Shown here: positions 21,717 to 34,200 of the stretch, in pieces
How positions within the stretch are numbered: the stretch's first letter is position 1
How the letters are laid out: the number at the start of each line of letters is the position of its first letter
Source: Buddleja alternifolia
Taxonomy: Eukaryota > Streptophyta > Magnoliopsida > Lamiales > Scrophulariaceae
Assembly (NCBI GenBank): GCA_019426215.1
Contig: CM033404.1
Location: forward strand, 26,474,843 to 26,538,842
DNA length: 64,000 bases
Direction of reading: 5' to 3'
Made by a program: the position numbers and the translations under genes
Notes under the pieces: model-generated
What the model was told of the DNA's origin: nothing
Databases searched by the model: none
The model's input: the letters and a program-made list of their open reading frames with translations, nothing else

Positions 21717-24664
21717 ATGGCGCCCAAGAAATATACAAACACTACTGAAGTCACTATCAAGGTTACTGAAGGCCTTGTGGTGGACTGGAAATTTTTGTAT
21801 GACCAGAACCAACTAAACATGACGGATATGATGGACTCTGTGGCCAAGTCTGGGCTTCAGATGTTCTTGACGAAGTATTCGTATCTGTTTGCACATGAAG
21901 TGGACACTTTTTGGAAGACTGCTAAACTCTCAGAGGACAAGAAGTCTATCTTTTGCCTCTTTTCTTTATCAAAGAAGGAGTCTTCAAAGGAATTCATGCT
22001 TTTTGCTGCTTCCATTGCCAAGAACTTTAATCTGCTGAATGAGGGTGAGGCATTGGACTGTGTTACTCGAGAACAAATTCAAGAAGCATGGACGACTATG
22101 AGTGCATATGATGGTGCACCATACAAATAGTACTTTGAGATGAAAGAAATAGTGCCGAAGTATCGATTAATGGCCGATTTCTGCAGCAAGATAATCGAAT
22201 GCAGGGTAGGAACCTTTGATAAGGTCAATCCGATGCAATTTCAGATGATGACGGCCGTACTCCTCTACTTCAAGATAAATTGAAGCGAGTATGTGTTCGG
22301 AAGATTTAGGGGCTGTTTGAGCGCCACAAACAAACCATATGGGATTATTCTGGGTGACCTACTGTATTGATTAGGTTGTGTTTACTCTTCTGGGCTCCCG
22401 TTGGTCAAGGCCAAGTTGTTGGGGAAGAGAATTCTGACTAATCTTCTTCATCCTCCCAAAGTTGGTGGTGCTGCAAGACCATTATTTGAGCGTTAAGAGG
22501 TACGCGAAGCGTCAAGAGGTACGCGAAGTGTCAAACGAAAAAGCAGAGCTTCCCGCTCAAGTAGAAGCCTCGAAGCGTTCGGCTGTTACAAAGAAGAGGG
22601 CTACCAGAAAGCCCAAAGCTCAAGCTATTCCATCTCCTCCCAAGAACAGTGAGGAAATTGATGAAGATGAGGAGGACAAGATCCCTTTGATTAGGCAAAG
22701 GAAGTTAGAGGGTATTATCAAACAAATCGACTTCAAGGAACCAATTGCTGCTCCTCCCGCTCAAACACTTAAGCTCGTTGAAGGAGTCAACATAAAGAAA
22801 ATCTTCAAGCGTTCTAGGACAAGCAAGCGTCAAGCCACACCTGCTCCTGAAGAGCTTGAGACCTTTGAGCCAAGTGCTCAAGAAGTTGCTGTTGAGATAA
22901 GCTCTCAGGGTAAGTTTATTTCTTCCCGCAGCGTTTCTTTTCCTACATCTGTAGAAGATCCAGCTCTTATAGAGGATAGTTCTTGTGCTACAACTATTGT
23001 TCCAGCTGCTGCTGAAGCATCAATCGATGTCCATTTGGATGTTGACATGGAAGAAGTGGTGGCTATTTCCAAAGATGTTGCAACAAGCGTTGCAGTGGAT
23101 GCCGAGGAACCTACATCGGAAGGGGTCCAACCACTACATTCTTCAAAAGTCATAACAGAGGCACGCTTAGAAGGTCAGAGCATTGCTGAAGACGTTATAG
23201 TACCCAGACATTTCTTCAAGCTGGACCCACTAAAGACCATTAATCATTCGATCAATTACATGCCTCTAGCGCTTGAAGAAGATTTGATCCCTGCAGGTTA
23301 CAATGAAGAAAGATACATCATTGCGGAGAATGAAGTAGTCTTGCTGATCGACATTGATCGGACTATCCGCGACACATTATTTAACACAGAATTGGCAGAA
23401 ATCGAGAAAGTAAACTATTTGGCTGTTGAGCGTGGTAGACCTATTGGTCAAATTCCTGCGTCTGTTGCCATCCAAGAAGAAAGGCAAGGTGGTAGGACTC
23501 CAAGATCTGATGTCGACCTAGCTTATTATTATCGGGACATGGGGCACATCAAACTAACTGGTTTTGCTCCAAGAGACTATAACATCAGAGTCTATGAGCG
23601 TATACCTGTTGAATTTCTCAATCCAACAAAGGAACTCTTAAACAGAGAAGGCTACTCTCACTTTCCAGAAGTGGTGCACAGCAATGCAAATATACATTCA
23701 GCCAACGCACTTCGTCTTTGGAAAAATAAAGGAGTTCATGCCGGTAAGCGTCCAGCGTCTCTAACGGATGTGATTCAAGAAGAAGTTGATGCGTACTTTG
23801 ACAGCATCTAGAATGCCAGCTATCAAACCGATAGATACAGTTTTGAATCCATCAGGGACATTCACCATGAAGGCATCCAAGCTATAGTCAATGCAGGTGC
23901 TGATTACTTCATGATAGAGGTTAATTGGGTTGAAGCATATATGGGAAATAGATACACTTTCCAAGACTTGGTCAAAGCTCCCCATCTTTTTGGCATAGGC
24001 ATGCATGACAAGAAGCGTCAATTCGCCAAGTATTGCCTAAAGAAGCGTCAAGAGCGAGTTGGGCATGTTCTCAAGCTACCTCTAGTTTGCCATCAGATAG
24101 AGCAGTGTTTGCGTCAAGCGCTGCACAGACTTTCAACAACTCCTCTCCGCTTCAACGCTCAAGCGTCTACCAGTGGCAGGTTACCAGAATCTTGTTTGAA
24201 CTTCTCTCCTAGCCACAATGACGATAATCTCAACATGATGGTGAAGATCATGACTCGTCTCTCTCTTTTTGAAAAAATCTTCACAGACAATCTTAGACAA
24301 TGGAATGGTTCCGTGATCAGATCCTTTCAAGGATTTACACTGCTCTCTTCTATCAGAAAGGACGTACTCAACCACTATGAGTTTGTTCTCTCTCTGCTGG
24401 AACGGAATCAAGGGATTGCTCAAGCCATCTATCCCTACTTGGAAGAGTACTACAACTATTATGTGCCTGAATCTCAACGCCTTCAACATCTTCCAACAGA
24501 TAAGCTGATTAGATTTACCAAGCACTACTGCTCAGACATGATATTTTCCATTTGTCAAGCACCATCCAAGATCTTCCCGAATCATGTGTTGGATATCATA
24601 GGTCCCATGTATATCAGGGCTATGGATAGTGCACTTAGCACATTTATTCACGGTTCTTGCTTGC
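21717..24664 (+). pseudogene. unknown large protein of element B, N-terminal and middle part
   Basis: Starts MAPKKYTNTTEVTIKV after a pyrimidine-rich leader. Blocks: N-terminal domain with DFCSKIIECRVGTFDKV (21717-22480); basic linker with many KR pairs and an acidic patch (22490-22900); a possible splice donor shared with element A at 22910; a central domain with INYMPLALEEDLIPAGYNE, GFAPRDYNIRVYE and LRLWKNKG (23200-23811); a helical block ending SKIFPNHVLDIIGPM (23820-24615). Stops at 22128 and 22281 and a TAG at 23809, plus a frameshift near 22490, inactivate it; element C has Trp at the 23809 position. The ORF is then cut at 24664 by the gypsy element. Function unknown; no enzyme motif seen. 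Confidence 0.75.
24660..24664. other. target-site duplication of Athila-like element, left copy (CTTGC)
   Basis: CTTGC immediately before the LTR's TGACACG; the right copy is 36823-36827. It falls inside the element B ORF, and the ORF homology resumes right after the right copy. Confidence 0.93.
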
Positions 24665-25605
24665 TGACACGACAAAATCCTAGCAAGAGAACTAGGTCGC
24701 GTAAGTAGTAAAGTGGATTTCTAAGTCCGGGGTTATCGTATCCGCAGGGACAACTATAATCTAAGTACCAAGACTACTATATTACTCAATTCTAAGTTAA
24801 ATCGGTCGATAGAAAGGTTGATTAACTAATTAATAAATACTAGAAAATAAACTAAGGCAACGTCACACCAAATAAAGGGAGGAAACAATAGAGAGAAGCG
24901 ATCAAGGCACATGGTTCAACCAATTATGCATTTCGATTGTGATTTAGGTTCTATTGGATTATTAGATTGATTTAGCTAAGGCGAAATTCCCTAACGTACG
25001 TACTACCCAATCTCTTGGCATAGCAACCCTACCCTTGGTAACGATTTCCTATATATCTCTATATGAAAACCCGATTAACGAGGATGCATTTAAGGTCTAG
25101 GAATTCCCCACGTGAATGGAAAGCCACCTAAAGAAACCGAGTCTATCTCTAGTCGGTTTAACTATAGGGTATTCAATGTTTATATCTTCCCTAGGTTATT
25201 ATCTCTCGATCTCTAACCTAGGCATTTTATCAAACACTTGGTGATCAAGCAAATGTAGCATTGAGATCAAATATTGAATACATAGCTAAAACCAAAATTA
25301 ATCCAATAAACACCAACAAAACAACAATCAAAATAACATAAATGGCCTATCCATGGCCTCAATCAAACAAGTTTAGCTCATATTCATGTCAAAAGTGCAA
25401 ATATAAATCATACAAGTCATAGGAGATTTGAACAAATTCAAGAAACAAATATGTAAAAACTCCCTAATTCTTGTAGAGATGTGGATTCCTTGTTGAATTC
25501 TCCATGTTTTGACCTTCAATCTTCTCTTCTAAGCTCCCTCTCTCGCTATTTTCGTGTGGTTGCTGATATCCAAGGTGAGTTAGGGTAAAAAATGGCTAAA
25601 AGAGG

Positions 25606-25613
25606 TATTTATA
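25606..25613 (-). promoter_or_regulatory. TATA box in left LTR
   Basis: TATAAATA on the minus strand in the context GGCC-TATAAATA-CC; the right LTR has the same at 36493-36500. Confidence 0.6.
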
Positions 25614-25632
25614 GGCCAACACTGCCGCCTCG

Positions 25633-25749
25633 AACGCCGCGGCGTTGGCTACTGCTTGTGAACGCCGCGGCGTTCGCTTGTTTGAACGCCGCGGCGTTGG
25701 CTACTGCTTGTGAACGCCGCGGCGTTCGCGTGTTGAACGCCGCGGCGTT
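25633..25749. repeat. array of a 14-bp GC palindrome, five copies (left LTR)
   Basis: AACGCCGCGGCGTT, a perfect palindrome, at 25633, 25661, 25685, 25713 and 25736, separated by short spacers such as GGCTACTGCTTGTG. It lies just upstream of the TATA box. Confidence 0.95.
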
Positions 25750-25936
25750 GCCATGAAAAATTCCAAAAATTGTTTCATTTTGCCTTCGGTTCTTGCTCTT
25801 TCCTCCGGCTGTTAACCCAATCTGAAAAGTCAAAGCAAACCGGGTTCAAAGCATCATATGTGATCAAATTATTAAAGAAACAATCAAAATTAAGTTGATA
25901 AAAGGGGTAAAACTTGTGTAAAAATAACATATATCA

Positions 25937-27542
25937 ACTACCCCCAAACTTAGCTTTGATCGTCCTCGATCAAATAGAATCAAGCGCACACATGAAGATT
26001 GAAAAGCTAATTTGCCAAATCATACACACCACAACAAGCATTATACCTTCTGAGAAGTTTTGGAATAGTCACCCAAAACTTTGAACATTCAACAATTCAA
26101 AAACCACACAAAATCTTAGTTTCCATCCCTAAATCATGAACTCCCACATCCATATTCATGTCAAGAGCACACTTTAGAAAAGATTATGCAAATCAACTGG
26201 AAAGTAAAGACATTGAAACAATTCAATATTCGTTAACTCATCGGTGTGTATAAAGTGCAAAAGTCACAATCAAAAGGTCTTTCCGGCTTGTAATGTAAGG
26301 CTAGGTGATGGCTAGGACCGGAAGATATGGATAAAGTGACTAAGTCAAGAGAGCCTATGACTTCAAAATCATCGAGCTAAATTCTCATATAAACCATATA
26401 AACTTTCACAACTTATCACTTATCCCTTTTTCATTCTATTTTGCCTTTCAACTTACAACCCCCAAACTTGTTTCTTTTCATATTGGGTTGTACACATATT
26501 TCCAAGCCAAATGATCCAATTGAGTGCCAAAATCAAAGCCTAGTCAAGAGCACAATTTTTTTTTTTTTTTATCTCTCTCTCGACTATTTAGCCCATTGCT
26601 CAAGTTTTCATTTCATCCCTTTTTTTTTTACATAATATTTCAAACCTCAAATATCCCAACATGGCCAAAACATCACTATCTAACTCATGTACATTCAAAT
26701 CAAAACAAGGTGACTACCCATATTCAAGTCAAATGATATGAAGTTGTAAACTCTCTTGATTGGGTGCAAGACATTGTTTTTCTTTTAGGCTAGAAGGTGG
26801 TTGTCTTGGCATATGAAATAAAGACGAATGGTGGTTTCTAGTATGCTTAGCACACTCCATTCTTATCAATACGGCTCAAATCAAGGTCTAGAGATTATGC
26901 AATATAGAGAAGGCCAAAATGTAAGGCTAACAACAATGAAAGATGGCCTAAATCATTTTATGACTTTACAACATTAATACACACTTCAAAATCAACAAAA
27001 TTGAAAGTTCAACGTTTTAAGTCTGCAAGAATTCGCATAAACATGACTAAAAAGGGCTTTCAAGTCACAATATATGACATGTTGACCACAGACAAGGAAC
27101 TTTGACTTCGACAGAGTAGAGATATTCGAATGCATTCTGTTCTTACGCAAGGGTACACTCAACAAAAGAAACACGAGCAACATGCAAAAATGTACGCCCA
27201 CCCCCAAACTGAAATGAAACAGTGTCCTCAATGTTGCAAAACTTAAGTATAGAGAGGGAAAAGCGATACATCCCTGAAATTTAGAGAACGGAAGGAGAAA
27301 GGTGGCGTCTCAGATCCCGGAGTCAAATCATTATTAAAACCTGCCGGAAGGAAAACTCAAGTGACCCACATCAACGCATGAAGGTGAACAAAAGAGCATG
27401 AAAGAGAAGCAAAAACACGAAAACGCAAACAAAACCAAAGGAAACAGTACAAGCATCGAGTACAAAAGAGTTACAGCCAATCATAACATAGTAAAGTAGA
27501 CAATTAAAAAGGGAAAAGCTCTCAAACGACGTCAACATCCGA
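25937..27542 (-). other. 3' untranslated region of Athila-like element with polypurine tracts
   Basis: Non-coding between the extra ORF and the 3' LTR. The purine tract AGTTTGGGGGTAGT (minus) at 25937-25950 adjoins the LTR and should prime plus-strand synthesis. Two similar motifs, AGTTTGGGGGT-like, lie at 26456-26469 and 27199-27210. Confidence 0.7.
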
Positions 27543-28889
27543 CTACTCATCCGACGCCGTCTCGTCCTCGTCAGTCTCATCATCCTCATCGTCCTCACCC
27601 TCCTCGTCATTGTCAGGGACGGCAGCGGGCTCTGGAGGCTGGGGGTGAGGGTGTAGTGGAGCAAGCGGATCAAACTGGGGAAACTCGGGCCAAACGCCGG
27701 GCCAAGGGCCAAATGCATTAGCCCGAATAGCACTCTCCATAAACTGCCATCGGCGGTGTGCGTCCCATCGCGCAGCAAGAATATTCTGATCAATACGTGT
27801 CATCTTGTGATCCAACTCAACTGCCCACTGCGGGACATCAGACGCTACACCGGAAGAAGATGAAACACGCGGTGAGGCTTTGCGACGTGGCGGAGCAGGC
27901 AGAGCGGGGGCGGTGGTGGATGATGTGGCGGTGGGTCGGCAGGCCCGGTGACCAGAACGAGCAGCTATAGTCTCGGCTTGGCAAATCTGTGTGTATGAAA
28001 TAATCCGGCGCATCACCTCAACATGCTCCATCGGCGAGTACTGGACGCCGGTGTTCTTGCACAGTGCGGTGATGAGGGAGGGGAAACAAAGATTCTTCTT
28101 GGCACCAGAACACTCAATGATGGACTGAATCAATTGTTGCTTAATCAGTTTGCCCACGTTGATGTTGAGACCATGATGAATAGCATAGACAACCTCGACT
28201 CGCTCGCGAGTAGCTGTGCTCAAAGATAATGTCGGGATGAGGCGAGCGCAAACAAAGTAATACCATGTGCGGGCTGTGGTGTTGAGGTTACATGCCTTGA
28301 TTGAGATAGGACGGGAGTCCTTGAAACCTGTCCAAATAGACTCTGGATAACAAAGGGCAGAGTGGATTGCAGCATAATCAATGTCCTGTAAAAACGTCTC
28401 AAACTGATCCGGACGAGGGATGGGGATGTGAAGTACTTCATTGATTTTTGTGGAAGAAATGGTAACATTGCGCCCCCTGACCTGAACAGAGACTAAACGG
28501 TGTACGTTTTCGGGCTTGCCGGTGGCATTGGCATAAAATTCTTTGACTAAAGGAATAATAGCCTCCCCGGGCTGCGTAGCAAACTCAAACCAACCTCGAT
28601 TCCTAATATTCGTCCTGAATGGTTCAATCGAACAATCCAACGCTCGCTCATCCACCACATTCTTCTTTGTCAATTTTTCGGAAAAACAAACAGAGGCGGC
28701 GAGGCTAACAAATTTATCACAATCATACAGCGGGTCATCCGCTGGAGTAGAAGTATTCACTTTAGCCTTGCCTTTGTTTCCCTTAGAAAGTCGCGGGCTC
28801 ATTTTCAACCCCCTAACACTAGGCAACACGTATCCAAGATAGAACGCTCTAGTCACCCACACGACTGATTTCAAACTCGGTATCCCCAA
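27543..28889 (-). CDS. extra ORF of Athila-like element (putative plant transposon protein domain)
   Basis: An open frame of 448 codons with no stop or shift. The more likely start is the Met at 28802 (MSPRLSKGNKGKAKVN), which begins a basic, nuclear-signal-like N-terminus and gives about 419 residues. A conserved domain follows with RGWFEF, LVKEFYANA, VRGRNVTIS, INEVLHIP and a Trp-Tyr-rich helical region. I associate this pattern with the domain catalogued as a putative plant transposon protein, found next to gypsy pol genes. The C-terminus is Pro-rich and then an acidic Glu/Asp run. No catalytic residues are known for the domain; the biological role is unknown. It is intact while gag-pol of the same element is broken. 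Confidence 0.72.
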   Translation of the reverse strand: MGIPSLKSVVWVTRAFYLGYVLPSVRGLKMSPRLSKGNKGKAKVNTSTPADDPLYDCDKFVSLAASVCFSEKLTKKNVVDERALDCSIEPFRTNIRNRGWFEFATQPGEAIIPLVKEFYANATGKPENVHRLVSVQVRGRNVTISSTKINEVLHIPIPRPDQFETFLQDIDYAAIHSALCYPESIWTGFKDSRPISIKACNLNTTARTWYYFVCARLIPTLSLSTATRERVEVVYAIHHGLNINVGKLIKQQLIQSIIECSGAKKNLCFPSLITALCKNTGVQYSPMEHVEVMRRIISYTQICQAETIAARSGHRACRPTATSSTTAPALPAPPRRKASPRVSSSSGVASDVPQWAVELDHKMTRIDQNILAARWDAHRRWQFMESAIRANAFGPWPGVWPEFPQFDPLAPLHPHPQPPEPAAVPDNDEEGEDDEDDETDEDETASDE

Positions 28890-29903
28890 ACTTCTTCAAC
28901 AAATCACTCCCACAACCAAATTTTCTCAACTCCACAAGCACAACAAGCTCACGAATGGAAAATGTAAAACGAGCAAGAAAAGAAAACCCACAAAATTCAA
29001 TCAACCCGAATGATGCTCGCAACTACCAACCAAATGCACGATATCATCAACAATTCAATACTTAAAATTAATTTGCACCCCAAAATTTACCACAAAGAAT
29101 ATATGTACCTTAATCCAAAATGGGTAGACAATTATCACAAAGTGATGTAGGAAGCTATTACTTTACCCAAAGAGATGAAAATGCAAGGTAAAGTCCGGTG
29201 GTGGCGGCACAATTCCGGCGGTGGCGGTGCAATTCCGGCGCGGCGGTGGGGAGTCGTGAATGTGGATTTTCGGCCGAAATTTTGATTTTTGATCGGTGGG
29301 AAGTGTAATAAATCGGTTGGGAAGTGTGGATTCAAGATGAATTGGAGAGAGATGGAGTGATGTGGGAGGAATTTGGATTTTTTGGAAGGGGGGGGGGGGA
29401 AGAGTTAGGGTTTGGAAATAAAGATAAAGTTGAAGGGAAATGGGGAAAGGGGAACACTGCTGGGCATATAGGCATCGAACGCCGCGGCGTTGGTATGCAG
29501 TAGCGAACGCCGCGGCGTTATTTGTTTGGAACGCCGCGGCGTTGGTATGCAGTAGCGAACGTCGTGGCGTTATTTGTTTGGAACGCCGCGGCGTTGGTAT
29601 GCAGTAGCGAACGCCGCGACGTTATTTGTGTGGAACGCCGCGGCGTTGAGTCAACCCGATTTTTTTCTTTTTTTTTTTTTTTTTTTTTTTTTTAAGGAAA
29701 GGCTGCTTGCGTCGAATTGTGCGAATGAATGGAAAACCTGCAAACGCGATGAAAACACATCGTAAAAATATTAAACAGAAACAAAACGAAGAAAAGACAA
29801 AGTGAAATGAAAGGAAAATAAATAAAAAAAAAAAAAAAAAAAAGAACTTGGGTTGCCTCCCAAGAAGCGCTTGTTTATAGTCGTTAGCTTGACGTAGGTG
29901 CAA
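28890..29903 (-). other. spacer between pol and the extra ORF, with palindrome array
   Basis: Non-coding. From the pol side it holds a poly-A/T-rich stretch (29656-29692 and 29822-29842), the seven-copy palindrome array (29478-29647), a CTATATGCCC TATA-like site near 29461-29470, and a G-run at 29391-29399. These features resemble the LTR promoter and may drive the extra ORF. Confidence 0.6.
29478..29647. repeat. array of the 14-bp GC palindrome, seven copies (internal)
   Basis: AACGCCGCGGCGTT repeated with spacers GGTATGCAGTAGCG and ATTTGTTTGG alternating. Two units carry C-to-T or G-to-A changes (AACGTCGTGGCGTT and AACGCCGCGACGTT). The spacers differ from those in the LTR arrays. Confidence 0.95.
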
Positions 29904-30602
29904 TCAATGTGGTGGGTCAACGAGGGTAACGTGCACATGGTCCCTCATACAACCATTTCCTTCATAGTGTTTCAAACGGTGGCCATTAACAATGAAAGAA
30001 CCCTTTGTTTCGTGTGAAATTTCAACCGCACCGGAGGGGTAAACTTTCATGACAGTGAAAGGTCCTGACCATTTAGAGCGTAGTTTACCGGGAAAAAGGC
30101 GGAGGCGGGAATTGAATAAAAGGACCTGTTCTCCCTCGGTAAACTCCCTCGGTGTGATGCGCTTGTCGTGCCAGCGTTTTGTTCGTTCCTTGTAGATTTT
30201 TGCGTTTTCATAGGCCTCCTGTCGGAACTCATCCAGCTCGTTCAATTGCAACAACCTGTGTTTGCCAACATCTTGCAAATCAAAATTAAGCAATTTAATT
30301 GCCCAAAATGCCCTATGCTCTAGCTCAACGGGTAGGTGGCAAGCTTTCCCAAAAATGAGTCGGTAAGGTGACATGCCAATAGGTGTCTTAAACGCAGTTC
30401 GATATGCCCACAGGGCATCATCTAACTTAAGAGACCAATCTTTTCGAGATGAATTTACCGTTTTCTCAAGGATGCGTTTAAGTTTCCGATTGGACACTTC
30501 AACTTGACCACTCGTTTGAGGGTGGTATGGTGTGGAAATCTTATGTGTGACACCATATTTTTGCAAAAGATTATCAAACTGTTTGTTGCAAAAATGAGTG
30601 CC
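29904..30602 (-). pseudogene. gypsy integrase, second part (after frameshift)
   Basis: Continues the integrase core in a new frame with [20 protein letters not shown] and [12 protein letters not shown], holding the catalytic Glu, then the C-terminal region with [16 protein letters not shown] and [15 protein letters not shown] (the GPF/Y-type end). A one-base deletion near 30603, just after ISD, separates it from the first part. Stop at 29904-29906. Confidence 0.88.
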
Positions 30603-31219
30603 ACATCACTTATAATGGCTCGAGGGGTACCGAATCGCGTGAAAATGTGTTTTTTCAAAAATTTAACTACCACCCTTGAATCATTCGTACGTAAAGCCTC
30701 CGCTTCGACCCATTTAGACACATAATCAACCGCTACTAGAATGTATTTATTGGAGCATGAGCTAGGGAATGGCCCCATAAAGTCAATGCCCCAAACATCA
30801 AAAAGTTCGCATTCTAGTATGTTGTTTAACGGCATTTCATGTTTCCTCGAAATATTCCCTGTTCTTTGGCATTGATCACAGGAAGATACATACGCATGCA
30901 CATCTTTAAATAGGGAGGGCCAGAAAAAACCTGATTGGAGAACTTTTGAGGCGGTCTTAGTAGGCCCAAAGTGGCCACCTACCTTGCCATCATGGCAATG
31001 GCTCATAATAGATGTCATTTCTTCTGCCGGGACACAACGCCTGATAATGCCATCTGCACAATTCTTAAACAAAAATGGCTCTTCCCAAAAATAATGCTTG
31101 ACATCAGATAAAAATTTCTTCTTTTGATAAAAAGTGAGATTAGGGGGAAGTGCACCCATGACAACATAATTTGCAAAATCAGCATACCAGGGGAAAGCAC
31201 CATGAATCACCGTATACAA
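30603..31219 (-). pseudogene. gypsy integrase, first part
   Basis: Carries the zinc-binding His-His-Cys-Cys ([12 protein letters not shown] and SSCDQCQ), the first catalytic Asp in [12 protein letters not shown] and the second in AIISD. After ISD the frame is lost by a one-base deletion and runs on as unrelated residues to 30455. A second one-base deletion near 31246 separates this part from RNase H. Confidence 0.88.
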
Positions 31220-34200
31220 TTGTTCATCCAGAAACTCTTCCCCATTGGTTTTTCAATGATTGAATCGGAGACAGGGGCTTCTATCCTAGACAAATGGTCA
31301 GCTACCACATTCTCAACTCCCTTTTTATCCCTAATTTCTAGATCAAATTCTTGGAGAAGAAGAATCAATCTAATAAGGCGAGGTTTGGCATCCTTCTTTG
31401 CAAGTAGATACTTAAGTGCAGAGTGATCAGTGTAAACAATGACTTTGTTCAAGACAAGGTATGAATGAAACTTATCAAATGCAAAAACTATAGCTAGCAA
31501 TTCCTTTTCCGTCGTGGCATAATTTAACTGAGCATCATTTAAAGTTCGACTCGCATAATAAATGGTGTAGAATACCTTATCTTTCCTTTGTCCGAGTACA
31601 GCTCCAACTGCTGAATCACTAGCATCACACATAAGCTCAAATGGGAGGTTCCAATCTGGAGGTGCCATGATGGGTGCTAAAATTAATTTTTCCTTGAGCG
31701 TGTGAAAAGCCTGCAAACACTTATCATCAAAGTTAAACGGTGTATCTTTTACCAACAAATTAGATAATGGTTTAGCAATTTTCGAAAAGTTTAAAATGAA
31801 ACGCCTGTAAAATCCTGCATGACCCAGAAAACTCCTGACGGCTTTCACCGAAGAGGGTGGGGGAAGCTTTTCAATGACCTCAATTTTAGCTTTATCCACT
31901 TCAATCCCCTTGTGAGAGATTTTGTGGCCAAGCACAATTCCTTCTTGAACCATAAAATGACACTTTTCCCAATTTAACACAAGATTAGTTTCTTCACATC
32001 GTTTTAGAACACGTGTTAAATGGTTAAGACATGTATCGAAAGAAGTTCCAAAAACTGAAAAATCATCCATAAAAATTTCTAGGGAATCCTCGACCATGTC
32101 ATGAAAAATAGCCATCATACATCGTTGAAAGGTGGCAGGGGCATTACATAGGCCAAATGGCATCCGCCTATAAGCAAATGTGCCATAAGGACAAGTGAAA
32201 GTGGTTTTCTCTTGATCCTCAGGTGTGATGGCAATTTGATTATAGCCAGAGTAGCCATTTAGGAAGCAATAAAACTCATGCCCGGCTAACCTCTCAAGCA
32301 TTTGATCAATGAAGGGAAGGGGAAAGTGGTCTTTCCGGGTGGCCTCATTTAATTTTCGATAATCAATGCATACTCGCCACCCGGTAACTGTTCGTGTGGG
32401 AATTAATTCATTGTTAGCATTGGTAATAACAGTCATACCTCCTTTCTTCGGGACCACTTGAGTTGGACTCACCCAATTGCTATCGGAGATAGGATAGATA
32501 ATACCTGCATCGAGTAGCTTAATTACCTCCTTTTTAACAACTTCTTGCATCATTGGATTGAGTCGTCTTTTCGGTTGAATGGTGGGCTTATACTCATCCT
32601 CCATGAGGATCTTATGCATACATACCGTTGGGCAAATCCCTTTAATATCAGCTATTTTCCATCCAAAAGCCTTTTTATGGGCTTTCAACACCGTAAGCAG
32701 CTTCTCCTCCATAATGTCTGTCAAAGATGAAGAGATTATAACAGGTAAAAATTCTGAATCTTGTAAGTAAGCATATTTGAGATGAGAAGGAAGAGGTTTA
32801 AGCTCAAGAGGTGGCGGTTCTTCAATTGAGGGCTTTGGTAATGAAGTGATTGGTCTATCCAGAACTTCGAAACGAGGTCGAAAACTTCGTTTGTAAGGTG
32901 GATTTGCCTCGAGAAAAGCAACAGCGTCCCTCAAGTTATTGTTTTCCATTGTCTCATCCATGGGATTCACAAGACATGCCTCCACTTGATCTTCGTATTG
33001 ATTTCCCTGAAAGTGTTCAGAAATTAAGGTATCAAATGCATCAATGTGGAAACAAGTAGAATCATTAGATGGTGTTCGCATAGCATGATACACATTTATT
33101 GTCACTTGCTCATCTCCCACTCTAAGAGTTAATTGACCATTGGCAATATCAATTAATGCTCGTCCGGTGGCGAGGAATGGTCGACCAAGAATGAGTGGTA
33201 GCTCGACATCCTCCCCCATATCTAGAACTACAAAGTCCACTGGGAATATGAATTTTTCGACTTTCACTAAAACATCTTCCACTATTCCTCGTGGGTACTT
33301 GATGGACCTATCAGCGAGTTGCAATGAAATAGTGGTAGGCTTGGGCTCGCCAAGTCCTAATTTCCTGAAAAGTGACAAAGGCAACAAATTAATACTGGCA
33401 CCAGAATCACACAAAACTTTAGAAAAAGAAATAGAACCGATAGTGCAAGGAATTGTAAAGCTTCCGGGATCCTTAAGCTTTTGAGGTATGCGGTTTTGCA
33501 ATATAGCCGAGCATTCTGCAGTAAGGGCTACAGTTTCATGTTCCTCCAACTTTCTCTTGTTAGAAAGGATATCCTTGAGATATTTAGCGTAACTCGGCAT
33601 TTGCAACAAAGCATCTACAAGAGGAATGTTAATACGCAATTGTTTAAATATATCAAGAAACTTGGCAAATTGCTTATCTAACTTTCCTTTTTGTAATGCA
33701 AGTGGAAATGGAGGTCTTGGTTTGGGCACGGAGGGTTCGGTAGAGGAATGTCCCGAAACAGGGGATAAGGTCTCGGTGTTCTTTCCGGAGTTAGATGTTG
33801 CCTTAGTTTTATCCAAATGTTCTGGTGTATCATCCATTTTCTCTCCCAATTTTGAATCAACGAGGTTCTTTCCGCTACGAAGTGAAACTGCTTGAACTTG
33901 TTCCTTTGGATTTTTCTCGGTATCACTTGGTAACGTGCCTTGGGTTCGTCCAGAAAGCATGTTGGCAATTTGCCCAATTTGATTTTCTAAGTTTTTTAGT
34001 GCAATTTCTTGATTTTTTAAACTTGCTTCTTGTTTCTTGGACATCATTTCTTGATATTGAAACTTTTGTGTTGCCTCCATCATGAACTTTTGCCACCCAT
34101 CTTCCATATTATTCTTTTTTTCGCTTTGTTGTGGTTGTTGGAGCCCCCCTTGCCTTTGAAATGGAGGTTGTTGGAAACCTCCTTGGTTTTGCTGAAAACC

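Larger units (their letters stand above)
24665..25936 (-). repeat. 3' LTR of Athila-like element
   Basis: Plus-strand edges TGACACGACAAAATCC and AACATATATCA. TATA box (minus) at 25606-25613, with the GC-palindrome array 25633-25749 starting about 20 bases upstream of it in element orientation. Confidence 0.95.

Noticed and set aside
25609..25833. Open frames with repeated NAAAF across the palindrome arrays
   Set aside because: They are translations of the AACGCCGCGGCGTT array in an LTR; the same effect occurs at 36483-36719.
27758..28229. Plus-strand open frames opposite the Athila extra ORF
   Set aside because: Shadows of an intact minus-strand ORF with a conserved domain.
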